From positions 20,238,197-20,302,196 of the forward strand of contig JACMZG010001913.1 in NCBI GenBank assembly GCA_018340805.1: 64,000 nucleotides of DNA, written 5' to 3'. The notes below the pieces were generated by a model. The model searched no databases. It saw nothing but the letters and a program-made list of their open reading frames with translations, and was not told the origin of the DNA. This DNA comes from Microvelia longipes (Eukaryota > Arthropoda > Insecta > Hemiptera > Veliidae). Below are positions 22,080-33,568 of the stretch, one piece after another; within the stretch, counting starts at the first letter, position 1, and every line of letters begins with the position of its first letter. Made by a program: the position numbers and the translations under genes.

Positions 22080-23447
22080 AGTTACGCTGAGGTGCCGGAG
22101 AAGAAGATTCATCCACGTGTAAGAGAGTATGATGCAAATTGTTATTACAATGAATACAAGACGCTTTGGAGGAACAGATAGAGGCAGTGTGGTTACCGAG
22201 GCATCGTATACACCGGTTAAGAGAAGATATTTTATGCTTGCGTTGAGATACTGACAGCGATCTAAACTGTGGGCAAACATAAATACTATGACCCGCAGTA
22301 CAACAAGGGCATACTTGAGTATTAGGTTTATTAGTCTTAGTAGAGGCAGCGGTAGCTACATATGAGCTTTTGTTGAAACACGCCGTCGATTTCCGATCGG
22401 TATTTCGCTTCAGAGTTCCTTTTCGTTCCCAAGAACCACGATTATCAGCAGAAGAGCGAGGAGAGGTAGTAGAGGTCCGTGAAGTACTTAACAGGAGAAG
22501 TTAGATTAGAAGCTTCCAGTATTTTACACTGACCACCAAGAAAAGACAATAATTTTTAAACGTAGGTAAGGTATCAGCGTTGTTTTCAGACTTTTTGAAC
22601 TGAGATTCAAAAGTTTTTCTCGTAACTGGATCTAAATTTCTGAAAGTTAAATGAAATAAATAAAGTCAGAGAGGTCTTTAACTTGAAGAGCTTCTAAAGC
22701 GCGGTACTGCTCACAAAGATTCTCGTAGAAAGATCTAAGTTTATCATAAGATTCGTTTTTGAGAGGTTCCATGGTTAATAGTCGTTCTACATAATTAGAA
22801 GCTAGCTTACGCTTGGATTTACCTGTCAAGAAGAATATCTAATGCAACTTGGTAGTTGCCATCAGTAGCGGGAAGATGCTTAACCAGGTTCAGAGGTTCA
22901 CCAATGAGTGTGCTTTGAAGATAAAGCAATTTTTGAACAGCAGGGATAGTAGTAGATTTATCTACCACACTACAAAATAAATTATACCAGGGAATAAACT
23001 TGTCTAAACTGCCATCAAAAGTTTGTAACTCAATTTTAGGAAGTTTGACTGAATCAGAGTTACTATTATTGGAGCGTTGGTTGCTAGCTGCATCGTTAGA
23101 GGTGTTATCCGCCTTCAGTTCATCGAGGGTAGCGAGACAACTGTAATATAAATCATCAAATGATGAGATGGCTTGATGATTTATCTCTCTGTCGGGATCT
23201 AAATCAAGTTGTAGCTCATTAATAGTTTCCTCTAGTATGGAAAACTCATTACGAGTTTCTTCTAAATCACGACAACGGTGACAAATATCTTAGCATTCTT
23301 AGGATCATCAGTTTTCCCTATTAATGCGTAGGCTTGTTGAACTCGCTGAAACAGTGTAGCTCTCCTAGAGGTGTGTAATTTATTTTTGACTCTATCGCGG
23401 TTATTTCGTGAGCGGGACGGGAAGGTATCCGTAGATGGCGGCGGCAT
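22080..23447 (-). pseudogene. BEL/Pao Gag region with zinc knuckle (broken)
   Basis: The probable Gag start is the Met at 23447 (MPPPSTDTF). 22647-22829 has 'YVERLLTMEPLKNESYDKLR', typical of the BEL/Pao Gag domain. Near 22270-22310 the minus strand encodes Cys-rich knuckle-like sequence (CX2C...H...C). The frames are interrupted repeatedly. Confidence 0.75.
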
Positions 23448-24179
23448 ATTGTCTGCTTGCTATAATAAGTAAAGAAAAGAGGGGGTAAATTACACAAAAA
23501 ATGAGAAAAAAGGAAAAATATTCAAGCGACCACTCAAATGAAAGGGCTTGATGAGACAAGAAAATTAAACTTAATTTGAAAAATATCGAACCACCCTGTG
23601 AAAAGATACAACGATTTGAAAAAATCGTTTTCTTTTGCAATAAATTGTAAATTAATAATTTTAAACCGAAAGAATTTATATTTGTTACAATTTCGTATAA
23701 AGAAACCGTATAAAGAATAAAGGTAAATAAATTAAAGAAATGTATAAAAACTTCTATTGTTTTGACATAAACTGATAAAGATAAGATTACAATGACCCAG
23801 GTGAGATCGACGAATTTCTAGAAATGCGTCAAATATTATTTTTAATTTAAATTTCGCGGGTAAATTTGATAAGAAAGTTTTATATTCAGTTACTTTTTGT
23901 GGCAACACTGCGACGCAGTTTTTACGTAACTTCAATGCACCAATAAAATTAGGAGTACGTAACACTACGAGAAAAATAACGAATGACATAAAACGTTTTT
24001 ATATAATTTATTATTCGAAAATAAATATATTTGCTCAGATAACAATAAAATAAAGACGTAATATACTTTATAAGATAAATAATGAGAGAAACTGATATAG
24101 TTTAACCGATAGAGATACAAAGAGGAATAGAATAACGAGTAAAATAATTTATTTTAAGGATAGAGATAGAGATGACTGT

Positions 24180-24195
24180 ATCACTAACAGCGCCA
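24180..24195 (-). promoter_or_regulatory. Candidate primer-binding site
   Basis: On the minus strand this reads TGGCGCTGTTAGTGAT, beginning with TGG as expected for pairing with a tRNA 3' CCA end. It lies about 43 nt inside the 5' LTR, farther than usual, so the assignment is tentative. Confidence 0.3.
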
Positions 24196-24238
24196 AATTA
24201 ATTTTAATGCGGCAATAGAAGGACCAAAAATAAGGGTA

Positions 24239-24806
24239 TGTAGGATATTTAAGAACAAAATCTCTACGCCCTATGATTAGAGGGAGAGAGGGAGGTAGAG
24301 ATAAAGAGTTTGAGATATAAAGGCAATATTAATAATTGAGATAGAGTGTAATTATAGCAATCCGTGGCTTACTTGATTTGAAAGAAGACGTGACGTGAAG
24401 TTGACCAGGCCTGGTGAAGCTGAAGGTATCCAAAATTGACCGGAAGCACGGTGTACACAGCACAACAGAGCACAGATTGATATTTAGTTTACGCGACCAC
24501 AACAGCACTGATTTCGGCACACACGGAAAGTTAAGAAATGAAAATAAGAATAGTTTATAATAAAATAGTGAGATATAATAATATGATAACACTCGGAGAG
24601 GAAGAGGTAAAGAGAACGAACTAAACGGGATCGAGGTTGGTAAAATACAAGATGGCGAGGAAAAGTGTGTGGAAAAAGAGCGGGAAAGGTTAGGAAAATG
24701 CGGGAAAACACGAAGTTACATAATTAAACATAAGAGCGCAGCAGCATACGGGGATACAGTGCACTCTATCGAATATATAAGGAAAATAAAGATCAAATAC
24801 TTAACA
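24239..24806 (-). repeat. 5' LTR of the BEL/Pao retrotransposon
   Basis: 568 bp, TG...CA ends, matching 17390-17947. The ten-base length difference is fully explained by six small insertions in this copy. It is the 5' LTR in the minus orientation. Confidence 0.92.
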
Positions 24807-24811
24807 ATTAT
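24807..24811. repeat. Target-site duplication (right) of the BEL/Pao element
   Basis: ATTAT immediately after the right LTR, matching 17385-17389. Confidence 0.85.
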
Positions 24812-24864
24812 CCTGTATTTTTCATAAAAATAACCAACGCTATATTGCTGTGCATTTCAAAAAA

Positions 24865-25065
24865 AAAGGCTCGCTTCGCTCGCTAGATAGTGCGTGCGAA
24901 TATCGGAAAAGAGGCTCACAAAATTACTATATTATATAAGATAAATTAAAGCTATATTAAAGTATATTGTAAGATACGTAAATAAGAGCATGCTTCGCTT
25001 GCTAGATTGTTGAATTTAAAAATTATGTATACTAATAGAGGTTTGCTTCGCTCGCTAGTTTGTTA
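24865..25065. repeat. Three copies of a GCTTCGCTCGCTAG motif
   Basis: The motif gcttcgctcgctag (one copy with ttgctag) occurs at about 24872, 24990 and 25047, spaced about 60-115 bp in AT-rich DNA. Its complement-like 'gagcgaag' appears again near 50917, 50973 and 60735. The origin is unknown; it could be a repeat-family core. Confidence 0.55.
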
Positions 25066-25502
25066 ACACCCTTATTTAATATGTTTAATAACATATTATA
25101 TTCCAATATAGTATGTTTTATATTATTTATATTAATATGTTTAATATAAAAAATACTCTTGTGTTCAATTTTAACTCAATTACTCAATTATATTTTTTGA
25201 CTTTAAAAACCTGATAATATGTCATTTAATAAATACTGATTTTGTGTTATTTGATAAAAATTACAGTCTATGCGTGAGTATAGTGTTTGCTTTTCTTTCT
25301 TGATGCGTACAATGTTTTATGTGATCTTCAAACGACTTCTTTTGACCCGAAACTGTCTTTGAGCATATACAAAATTTTTTTCATTGTTGAGCTTTGTTCA
25401 AAATTTAGGGGCTACCAAACTGAGGTAATTATTGACCCTGAAATTAAGAGTACCCGACCCTAAATGAACTGTTATCTAGTGCAGGGGGGGTTAACTTAAA
25501 TG

Positions 25503-26210
25503 AGGAAAAGTTTGGATTCGATTATCGCAAGCTACTAAAAATAGCGCTGCGGCGGACCGGTGCGGACAACTTATGAACTAACCCCAATAGCTTTCCAAAG
25601 ATGACTGATTATATTTTTATACTTAAATTTATGAATACCATGACAAATCTTGGTTATGACAGCTACATTTATTATTATTATAAAATTGATTGTTTTCTGT
25701 ATGTATTTTTCACAAAAACGGTTCGCCGTTGCATGTTCTGTATTTCTAAAATTCAGAAACTAAAAGTAAATAGAAACCTTTTTAAAACTTCCAGAGAACG
25801 CTAATGATGGCAGATAAGTATATTTCATTTAATTAATTTATTGATTTAGTCGATTTCATCAGGTAATTACATTTAATCACATGTGCGCATCTTGCCGATG
25901 TAATTAAAATACAGACTACATTAAATGCCAAAATCTATCTTTTGTACGTGTAAAACTTTTACCACTATTTCATTATTACCTGATTGAATCAATTAAATTA
26001 ATAAATTACTTAAATGAAAAACTTAAAAATAATCACAAGTGTTCTGTGTAAGAATAAAGTGGTAGGGTTAGTTAGAAGTATAACTATACAAAGTATAAAA
26101 ATTAAATTTCAAACTGACTGTGGGCATAAAGCGGGAAATTAAGACACGCCCACTCAATTGAAAGGTAGGTCCGCCGCAGCGCTAGCGTCGTCCGGAATCC
26201 AAATTTTCCC
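25503..26210. mobile_element. Inverted-repeat element with nested inner inverted repeat
   Basis: The left end (aaaagtttggattc ... agcgctgcggcggacc) returns inverted at the right (ggtccgccgcagcgct ... gaatccaaatttt). Inside, 'aatttattgatttagtcgatttcatcaggtaat' near 25837 is inverted near 25973-26010. The outer ends are GC-rich against an AT-rich middle. A 67-codon plus-strand frame is not recognised. Confidence 0.7.
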
Positions 26211-27734
26211 ACCATTGAGTCGACAGTCTTACTGTTTAAGTATCTATAGTCTCTGATCTAGTGTTTACACAAAAATGAAGCCTTTCAAAATCAGCCTTTC
26301 AAAATATTTAACTCTACCCTTGGCTCTCTTTTACTTAAAAGAGCTGTCATTTGTGACTAACCTGTTTTTAATTAATCTTGGAAATCCTTCTTTCTGTCCT
26401 AAAAACAATAATATAATTACTATTATAATATTATAATAGTAATAATAATATTAGTTCAGTAATGCTTCATTTTTATGCCGATTACAGATAAGCAATATGT
26501 TTCGTTATATATACCGACCCTTTGGATGAGTAATTTAATTACAATATTGTGAATTTTATCGCCTAGAATCAAGCATATGACCTACCTTTGATCGTATAAA
26601 ACAAATAGCTCACGATCTGTGTTAAGTACGTGAAATTCGGATAGCTCATAAAACAATTTAAATAATGAAATATTACATTAAACTAATAGTCACGTTTAGA
26701 TATGAATTAATAACATTGTATCCCGCCTCTAAACCTAATTATACCAATTATCTACCTAAAATAATACGTCTGGCAGCTAGGCTTTGTTTATTATGTTTCA
26801 CTTTAATGTGTATAGATTATAATGCTAGATCCGCTTAGTATTAAAGTTAAATGAGCGAGCACGTATTGTTATTACAGCGTATAAAAGACAAAACATAATT
26901 TTATTAGAAAACAACTGGCCTCGTGAAACTTCGGCCAACTTAAAAGAAGTCCCTTGCGTGTTGGTTATTGTTTTACATTATTCGCTGTTTTATATTATTT
27001 GTTATAGCATAAGATTTTGTCATATGGCAAAAATACAAAATATGACACACATGATAAAAATATTATGCGTATTTTTGTCATGTGAACCCTTCAAGGCTGC
27101 TTATTGTATGGGCCCTTGAGATTTTCCCAGACTTTCGAAAATGTTTTCTTACACTCTCAGTCACTGGACTTCTGCGAGTCAACTATTTTTTATCATTATT
27201 TTTTATTGTTAACTATTAACAGAGTATTGAAATTTTATTACCACCTTTAGTAATATTGAAAAGCCAATCTTGAGCCTACAATAATTTTAAATGTTTTTTT
27301 TTACTATACCATTATAACCTTTTTTTATTAAATTATAAGAAATTTAATACCAATATCACTATTTTTGATAATATTTTAGCAAGCTATTGTTTGACATACA
27401 TCATTGATTTTTATTAATAATATTACATTATCTCATTTTTTTAATCAAGTATTATTTTACCAAATTTTACAATATTATAACAAAATATTACTACAAAAAA
27501 TACAATTTAAGTACAACATTGTAAAATTATATTGTTTCTTTGTACCGACACTTGTTTTTGTAGTATACAAAAATTAATAAATACTTTGGCCAACCCCCAG
27601 TTGGCCCGTGTGTGGAAAGTCTTTTTAAAAATATCTTTTAGTTATAGGTGCGCTGGGGGAAAAAAGAAATAACAAAAAAATCAGTAAATAATTTATACTG
27701 TCAGAATAAATTATAGCACGGTCTGTCTGCATTT
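26211..27734. other. AT-rich intronic sequence with small palindromes
   Basis: No gene was recognised. It includes an ATT-rich palindrome near 26403-26455 and a ggccaac...gttggcc hairpin near 27590. Its function is unknown. Confidence 0.6.
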
Positions 27735-28300
27735 CTGGTTGAATTTGCTTTGAAATGCGTGCATTCTTGCTAATCAATACATTTTTTACTTAAGTTTCCA
27801 GTATAAGCGTTATAACTGAGCCTCATAATTTTTTATTTAATTATTTCGAGTTTTTCAAAGAAAATTTGAGCATACTAATCCCGTAGATTATACAATGCAC
27901 GGCACAGCATTGTTTGCTCTCAATGCTCAATTTATGAAAATTGATGAGCAAAAATAAATAAAAAGTTGGTTATTTTAAGGCCTCAAGGAGGGATGAGAAC
28001 CTCGAAGCGAAGCGGTACCTAACGCAGACGCCGCGTAGAGGCCAAGAAACTAAAGATCTCATGTTTGGTCACTTAAACTGGTCGTATCGACCCCGGATAC
28101 CAAAAAACATGAAAAATGACACCCTACTCAAAGTTCTTTTGTTATCCGACCGTATTTTAAGTTTTTCAGTTTTTCCACTGTTTTTACGACTTTTTAATTT
28201 TACTTGCCATTTTACTTTTAAAATGATCGTATCGATTATTCCGGACCGGTTTCATTCGATAAAATTTCGAATGAAGTGATTTCAGCGCTGATAAAACATG
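27735..28300 (+). repeat. Dispersed repeat related to 8605-9250
   Basis: It has 'tttgctttgaaatgcgtgc' followed by blocks with 'ggtcgtatcgac' and 'tccggaccggtttcattcga' in the order seen at 8605-9250. A 72-codon frame at 28061-28279 lies inside and is not recognised as protein. Confidence 0.55.
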
Positions 28301-28414
28301 GTGTTTTTCATCATATATATGTATGTATGTATGTGTATAAAGTTTACTGTTATACTGATTTGAATATCAGTATATAGTGATTGAATATCTGTTAACTTTT
28401 TCTATATATCTATT

Positions 28415-28465
28415 ATATGGGCCAAGCTAGATTATTCCTCTCTTCTGTCATTCGAAGAACCTCAA
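28415..28465 (+). repeat. Short relic similar to 62886-62945
   Basis: A 'tatatgggccaa' start followed by 'cctctcttctgtca..cgaagaac' resembles the hammerhead-like relic at 62.9 kb, again following TA-rich sequence. It breaks off before a GAAAC box. Confidence 0.35.
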
Positions 28466-29324
28466 AAAGCATTTATTTTCTGACGGAAATTTACTAAAAA
28501 GTGAAATTAGTATAAATAATCCGTTTTTAGTACCTATTGGTGTATTTAGTATTGCGTTGGCTGCTCTTACATTAGTCGTGTATATGTTTGTACTGGGTTC
28601 TACATCAAGATCTTTACAATATAATCTTCGTGAATAAATAGAAGAATTATTATACCTTAAATATTTCATCGTTTTATTTATGGAAGATAAATATTTCCAT
28701 TTATTTTTTAATCGATGAGCTACGTTTTTAGTTATTTTTTGCAAAGATTTGTCTGAAAGATTACGTTATAAAATCTTTATAGTGAGCTATTCATTTGTTT
28801 AGCTCAGTTTCAGTAAGATCCTTGTTAAGGTTTCAGACTTACTTATTTAGTGTATTAGCAAAAGTATGAGATCATTTTTAAAATAAATTTCTTTGATAAA
28901 AATTTAAAGAAAGGTGAATTAAGAACAGTGAATTGTGAATTTTCTTTTATAAAGTCAATGTTTTTTTTATTAATAAAGAAAATACATTTTGAAATTAATA
29001 AATCATTAATATTTTAAAAATTTTCAACATTTTAATCAGCCAACTTTTTTAATTTTTGTTTTGTAAATTTAAATTATAGAAAATTAATGTATAAAAATTC
29101 GATTATGGGTTGTCACGGAACTTTTCCCAACATTATCGAATCTAACGGCTTATTTTGCACGTCCACAGAAAATGAAAATTACCTAATTTATATTGCACTA
29201 CGTCATCAGACTTCTTCCCCATCCTTAGGCAAGAAAAATCGATTAATCCCCATGACACTAGGGATCCGACAAGAACGTGGATCAGGCGTAGTAAAATGGA
29301 ATTTGACATACTTGTTAATTATAT

Positions 29325-30165
29325 AAAAGAATATACTTGTTAAGTACACAGAGGGATATATATACTTGTTTGTTACATAAAGGGATATACTTGTGCATTA
29401 CACAGAGGGATATACTTGTTAATTACATAAAGCAATATACTTGTTAATTACATAGAGGGATATATATACTTGTTAATTACATAGAGGGATATATATACTT
29501 GTTCGTTACATAAAGGGATATACTTGTGCATTACATAGAGGGATATACTTGTTTTTACATAAAGGAATATACTTGTTAATTATACAAAGAGGGATATATA
29601 TATATATATATACTTGTTCGTTACATTAAGAGATATACTTGTGTAATATATAGAGGGATATATATACTTTTTCGCTACATAAAGGGGTATACTTGTGCAT
29701 TACATAGAGGGATATATATACTTGTTTTTACATAAAGGAAAATACTTGTTAAATACAGAGGGATATATATATATATACTTGTTTGTTACATAAAAGGATA
29801 TACTTGTAAATTGTATAGAGGGATATACTTTTTACAAAAAGAGATATAATTATTTATTACATAGAGGGATATATTATTCATCATAGAGGATATAAATGTT
29901 CATTACATAGAAGGATATAAATGTTCATTACATAGAGGGATATAAATGTTCATTACATAGAGGGATATATTCATTACATAGAAGGATATAAATGTTCATT
30001 ACATAGAGGGATATAAATGTTCATTACATAGAGTGATAAATGTTCATTACCGCTAGAGGGATATAAATGTTCATTACATGTGCATTACATAGAGGGATAT
30101 AAATGTTCATTACATAGAAAGATATAGTTATTCATCACATAGAGGGATATTACATAGAGGGATAC
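29325..30165 (+). repeat. Minisatellite, about 25-35 bp unit, two subtypes
   Basis: More than 20 head-to-tail copies. To about 29870 the unit is like tatacttgttaattacatag plus 'agggata'. After 29880 it switches to tataaatgttcattacatag plus 'agggata'. Unit lengths vary by (TA) slippage. Non-coding. Confidence 0.92.
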
Positions 30166-30860
30166 AATGACTTACTATTACTGGGGTTCATTACTTGTGC
30201 TAACATTTAACTCAAACAAAAAGGTTTCTTATTTTAGACGATTTGTTAAAAAGTTTATTTATGTATTTGATAAACATTGAATTAATGTTGATTATAGGAT
30301 GCATTTTGGCACATTTGTTGGTACTTTATAGAGCTGCTTTGGTGCAAAAATGTCAAATCGATCCAAAAGTATTGAATGGTGCCTAAAATGGTCTTGTAGT
30401 AAATAACGAAATCTCAAGTCGTGCTGTTCGATTCTCGCACCATCCATAGACCATTATCAATTTTTATTAACTCTGATCCATTGAAAACAGTTTCACTTAC
30501 CAAGCTTACCTATTTTTCTGTTTTTGAATTTTTAAAAATTTTCGCTGTTCCATCAATGACATATAAAAAAAATATTTTCTGGAAAGTACAACAAGACTTA
30601 AATATAGCATGCTCGGGGAAAAACGATGATTACCAACATAAGCACAAACAAATAGACAACTTGGTATAAACCACTCAGGAGTTCATATAAATATCTTTAG
30701 ACGGATAATTCTGATGAAATATCAGTTCCGGATTTTAGTGCAATTGACACAATTGTTTTCCTTTTGTATTATTGTTGTATAAATAAGGGAAAGTAAAAAT
30801 TTACGCCGTTAAAAATAAATTAGTATACTACGTGTTAAATTTTGTGGAAATAGGTTGAGG

Positions 30861-30877
30861 TACCTGCAGGTACCTAC
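30861..30877. repeat. Short perfect palindrome
   Basis: ggtacctgcaggtacc is fully self-complementary and stands out in AT-rich sequence. It is the only notable mark in the otherwise unannotated 30170-31200 stretch. Confidence 0.5.
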
Positions 30878-31204
30878 AAGCACAGGTAGAGTACATGTGG
30901 AATTTACTCTATGCACTCCATTCAACTCATGATATCCTAGTGGAACTTGTTTTATTTTTTAGGGTACCCTTCAATAAAAAATACTTTTAAACTTACTGAG
31001 TATAATTTTTTTCTCAAGTGATTATAAAAGAAAATGTTAATACGCGAAGGGAATTTGATTCCAATTTACTATATTGTTGAATATTTTGTAAATTATTATG
31101 ATTCATACTTGCCTCCCGTCAATTTAAAACCCAAGCCTTCAACGTCTGAACTAGACGACGTAGAATCAGGTCAGTAAATTGTATGATTATTTCATTATAG
31201 TTTT

Positions 31205-31760
31205 AGAGAATAATGTGTATGACAAGTAATATTTTATATAGTAACTTTATAAAACTAGTTGACGAATTTCAGAATAATGCATATGAATATTTTACTTAGC
31301 AACTTTATAAAACTTGTTTGACGAATTTCCGAATAATGCATATGGTTAATATTTTACTTAGCAACTTTATAAAACTTTTTTGACGAATTTCAGAATAATG
31401 CATGTGGTTATTATTTTACTTAGCAACTTTATAAAACTTGTTTGACGAATTTCAGAATAATGCATATGGTTAATATTTTACTTAGCAACTTTACAAAACT
31501 TGTTTGACGAATTTCAGAATAATGCATATGGTTAATATTACTTAGCAACTTTATAAAACTTGTTGACGAATTTCAGAAAATGCATATGGTTAATATTTTA
31601 CTTAGCAACTTTATAAAACTTGTTTGACGAATTTCAGAATATGCATTGGTTAATATTTTACTTGCAACTTTATAAACTTGTTTGACGATTTCAGAATAAT
31701 GCATATGGTTATATTTTACTTAGCATGTTTATAAAACTTATTTGGTTAAATTTTATACTT
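31205..31760 (+). repeat. Minisatellite, about 62-bp unit, about nine copies
   Basis: The unit starts gaataatgcatatggttaat and continues 'attttacttagcaactttataaaacttgtttgacgaatttca'. The outer copies are more diverged, and the later copies lose single bases, mostly in homopolymers. Confidence 0.93.
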
Positions 31761-31867
31761 GAAACTTGATTTGTCAAATTTATGGAGAAATATATGTTTT
31801 TCTCAGTAGGGCCAAACGCATATATTATATCATTCCCAACAATTAACTGTGTGTATCTGACTTAAAA

Positions 31868-32640
31868 CCAGTGGCGGACTCAGCCTAAAAGGCCCGAGGA
31901 GGATCTGGCCTAAAAGGACCCATAGCTACATCTCAAGGGGCTCGGGGGGGGGGGGGGAGTTCCTACAATGTTTCTCAGAGGGTGTACTTTTTACAAATAA
32001 AATAAATAAGTAAAAATTTATTCTTTCTAATTTAAAACTATTTAATATAAACTTAAGTTTAACAAAAAAAGAGGTATTAATGGACTGTAAAAAATTTAAC
32101 ACGTGAAAAGGTTTATAAAAGAAGACAGCAGTCCAAATATACTTGAAAAAAAAAACTACCGAGCTTTCAACCAGGGATCCTGGTCGTCATCAGGTTAAAA
32201 ATTTTAACCTGATGACGACCAGGATCTCTGGTTGAGAGCTCGGTAGTTGTTTTTCAACCATATTTGGACTACTGTCTTCTTTTATAAACCTTTTCACTTG
32301 TTAAACTTAAGTTTATTCATTTAAATAAAATCTTTAAATAAACTATTTTATTTTTAATCTTTCGTATTGCTCTAGAGCCCTGTTCAAGTATGTCCCCTTG
32401 AGGCCTTAGTCTTCCGTTTGAGACATTTAAAGGTCCAAGTATAAAGAATGGGGGCCTTGAAGGACCTAAATTTAGGTAATAAATCGAGAATACTTTTAAG
32501 TATTTTAAAAATATTTGTGTCTAGGAGCTTTTTAGGTCCTATCTATATAATATTTGATATGATTATATCAAATATTGTAATCATTTTTTAAATTTTCGTT
32601 GTTTTTTCTTGGTTTATTTTTGGCTGTGGGGCCCAACGTT
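31868..32640. mobile_element. hAT-like repeat, copy 2, carrying a nested foldback insertion
   Basis: It starts cagtggcggactcagcc, a typical hAT-type terminus, and ends with the 'gtttatttttggctg' block also found near 515-535. The interior is interrupted by the Penelope-like foldback at 32062-32301. Removing that insertion and one target copy would leave a continuous repeat similar to 160-590. Confidence 0.55.
32048..32315. mobile_element. Penelope-like foldback with two hammerhead-like motifs and 14-bp target duplication
   Basis: The flanking duplication taaacttaagttta is at 32048-32061 and 32302-32315. Inside, a one-sided extension of about 33 bp (32062-32094) precedes two arms of about 105 bp that meet at about 32200 and are nearly perfect inverted repeats. 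Each arm carries CTGATGA (plus strand 32209-32215; minus strand 32187-32193), a stem, and a GAAA box (intact on the minus strand at 32165-32168; GAGA on the plus strand at 32234-32237). A short helix I (aac/gtt) is possible. The layout matches 44044-44438. Confidence 0.7.
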
Positions 32641-32779
32641 TTAAAGACGGCAGGTATCCAAACATCATACAACAACAACTGACTGTTCTTGTCTTTTTAA
32701 GACAAGAACTGTCTAAGTCAAAAGAAACTGTTCAACTCATTTATGGGTTTCATGCATTAATGCATCATGCTGGGTTCAC

Positions 32780-32965
32780 CTTATAAAATGTGGTTACCAG
32801 AACTGTGGTAAATACTATTCGGGACAAACAGATCGCAAATTTTTGGCTCGTTTTAAAGAGCACTAAAAAGGGCCTACAAATTTTTTCACCATATATCTAG
32901 CGAACGTCATGAGTTGCATTCATCTAAAGCCACGAAGTTGCATTTATTTTGGAGATAAGGGGTGC
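32780..32965 (+). pseudogene. Penelope-like GIY-YIG endonuclease relic
   Basis: One frame reads CGYQNCGKYYSGQTDRKF followed by a conserved-looking RFKEH before a stop. A shifted frame continues with 'HHISSERHELHSSKA'. A Cys pair followed by YYxGQTxRxF and RFxEH is the hallmark of the GIY-YIG endonuclease at the C-terminus of Penelope-like reverse transcriptases. Only this piece is recognisable and it is frameshifted. Confidence 0.7.
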
Positions 32966-33568
32966 AAGTTAAATTCCCTGGAAAATTTGTAGATAAAAAT
33001 AACATTTAATAAGGACGCGGAGAAGCCTAAATGATAAGAGTGACGAAGGGTGATCAGTGATCATCCAACCCCTAGCCTATCATTTCCAGTCAGGCTTCAG
33101 TCTTTAGGTAGTCTGTTAGACGCTTGCACTTGATCAATTAATGCATTTTAATTAATCAATATATTTCTTTAATTTTCTTTTTTCACCCCTTATTCTTATT
33201 TGTTTCGTTTTTTATCCTTAAACTTTTATTATTCTATTAGGTTGTATTTATTCTTATTATTTCTTTGTTTACTTGTTTTTTAGGCACTGTTGAAATTACG
33301 CGTTGGTTCTCGTATATTGAGTATTACTCCACTGCGCTTTGCGAAGTAATTTTTTACAAAGCATTTTTTTTTTTTTTTTATGAGGGACCTCTAAAACGGT
33401 ATTGGTCTCACTCTCGCCATAAAAACCAAATCATGAGCGAAATTTTGAAAGAAAATTCGCTAATAAAGAACAGATGCAATAAATCTTGATTCCACTTTTA
33501 GGACCCCCCCCCCCCTTTTACATGAGATCCTACTGTTCACTTTCTTTACACTTCTCTCTTTGTTTCAG

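Larger units (their letters stand above)
17390..24806 (-). mobile_element. BEL/Pao LTR retrotransposon, full length but frameshifted
   Basis: About 7.4 kb, bounded by two near-identical LTRs and a 5-bp ATTAT duplication. On the minus strand, from right to left, come a Gag-like region, zinc knuckles, aspartic protease (LVDSGSQ), reverse transcriptase (YLDD box), RNase H and integrase, the BEL/Pao order. The reading frame is cut into at least ten pieces, so no complete polyprotein can be made as written. The near-identical LTRs point to recent insertion, while the many frame breaks suggest either a defective copy moved in trans or uncorrected sequence indels. It lies antisense to the chitinase gene. 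Confidence 0.92.
16657..33568 (+). other. 16.9-kb chitinase intron, the largest in the window
   Basis: The donor GTAAGT at 16657 and the acceptor TTTCAG at 33563-33568 join CBM14-2 to CBM14-3 in phase. Contents in order: SINE, unassigned sequence to 17384, BEL/Pao retrotransposon, GCTTCGCTCGCTAG repeats, a TIR element, AT-rich sequence, a dispersed repeat, an unannotated stretch (28470-29320), two minisatellites separated by unannotated sequence (30170-31200), a hAT-like repeat with a nested Penelope-like foldback, and a GIY-YIG relic. 33000-33560 has only a C homopolymer and AT-rich sequence. No host gene was recognised inside. Confidence 0.85.

Noticed and set aside
28448..28744. Minus-strand 98-codon frame in the large intron
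   Set aside because: Composition is as expected for AT-rich DNA and no motif is recognisable.
29325..30165. CRISPR-like array
   Set aside because: Units abut or vary by slippage with no unique spacers, and the genome is eukaryotic.
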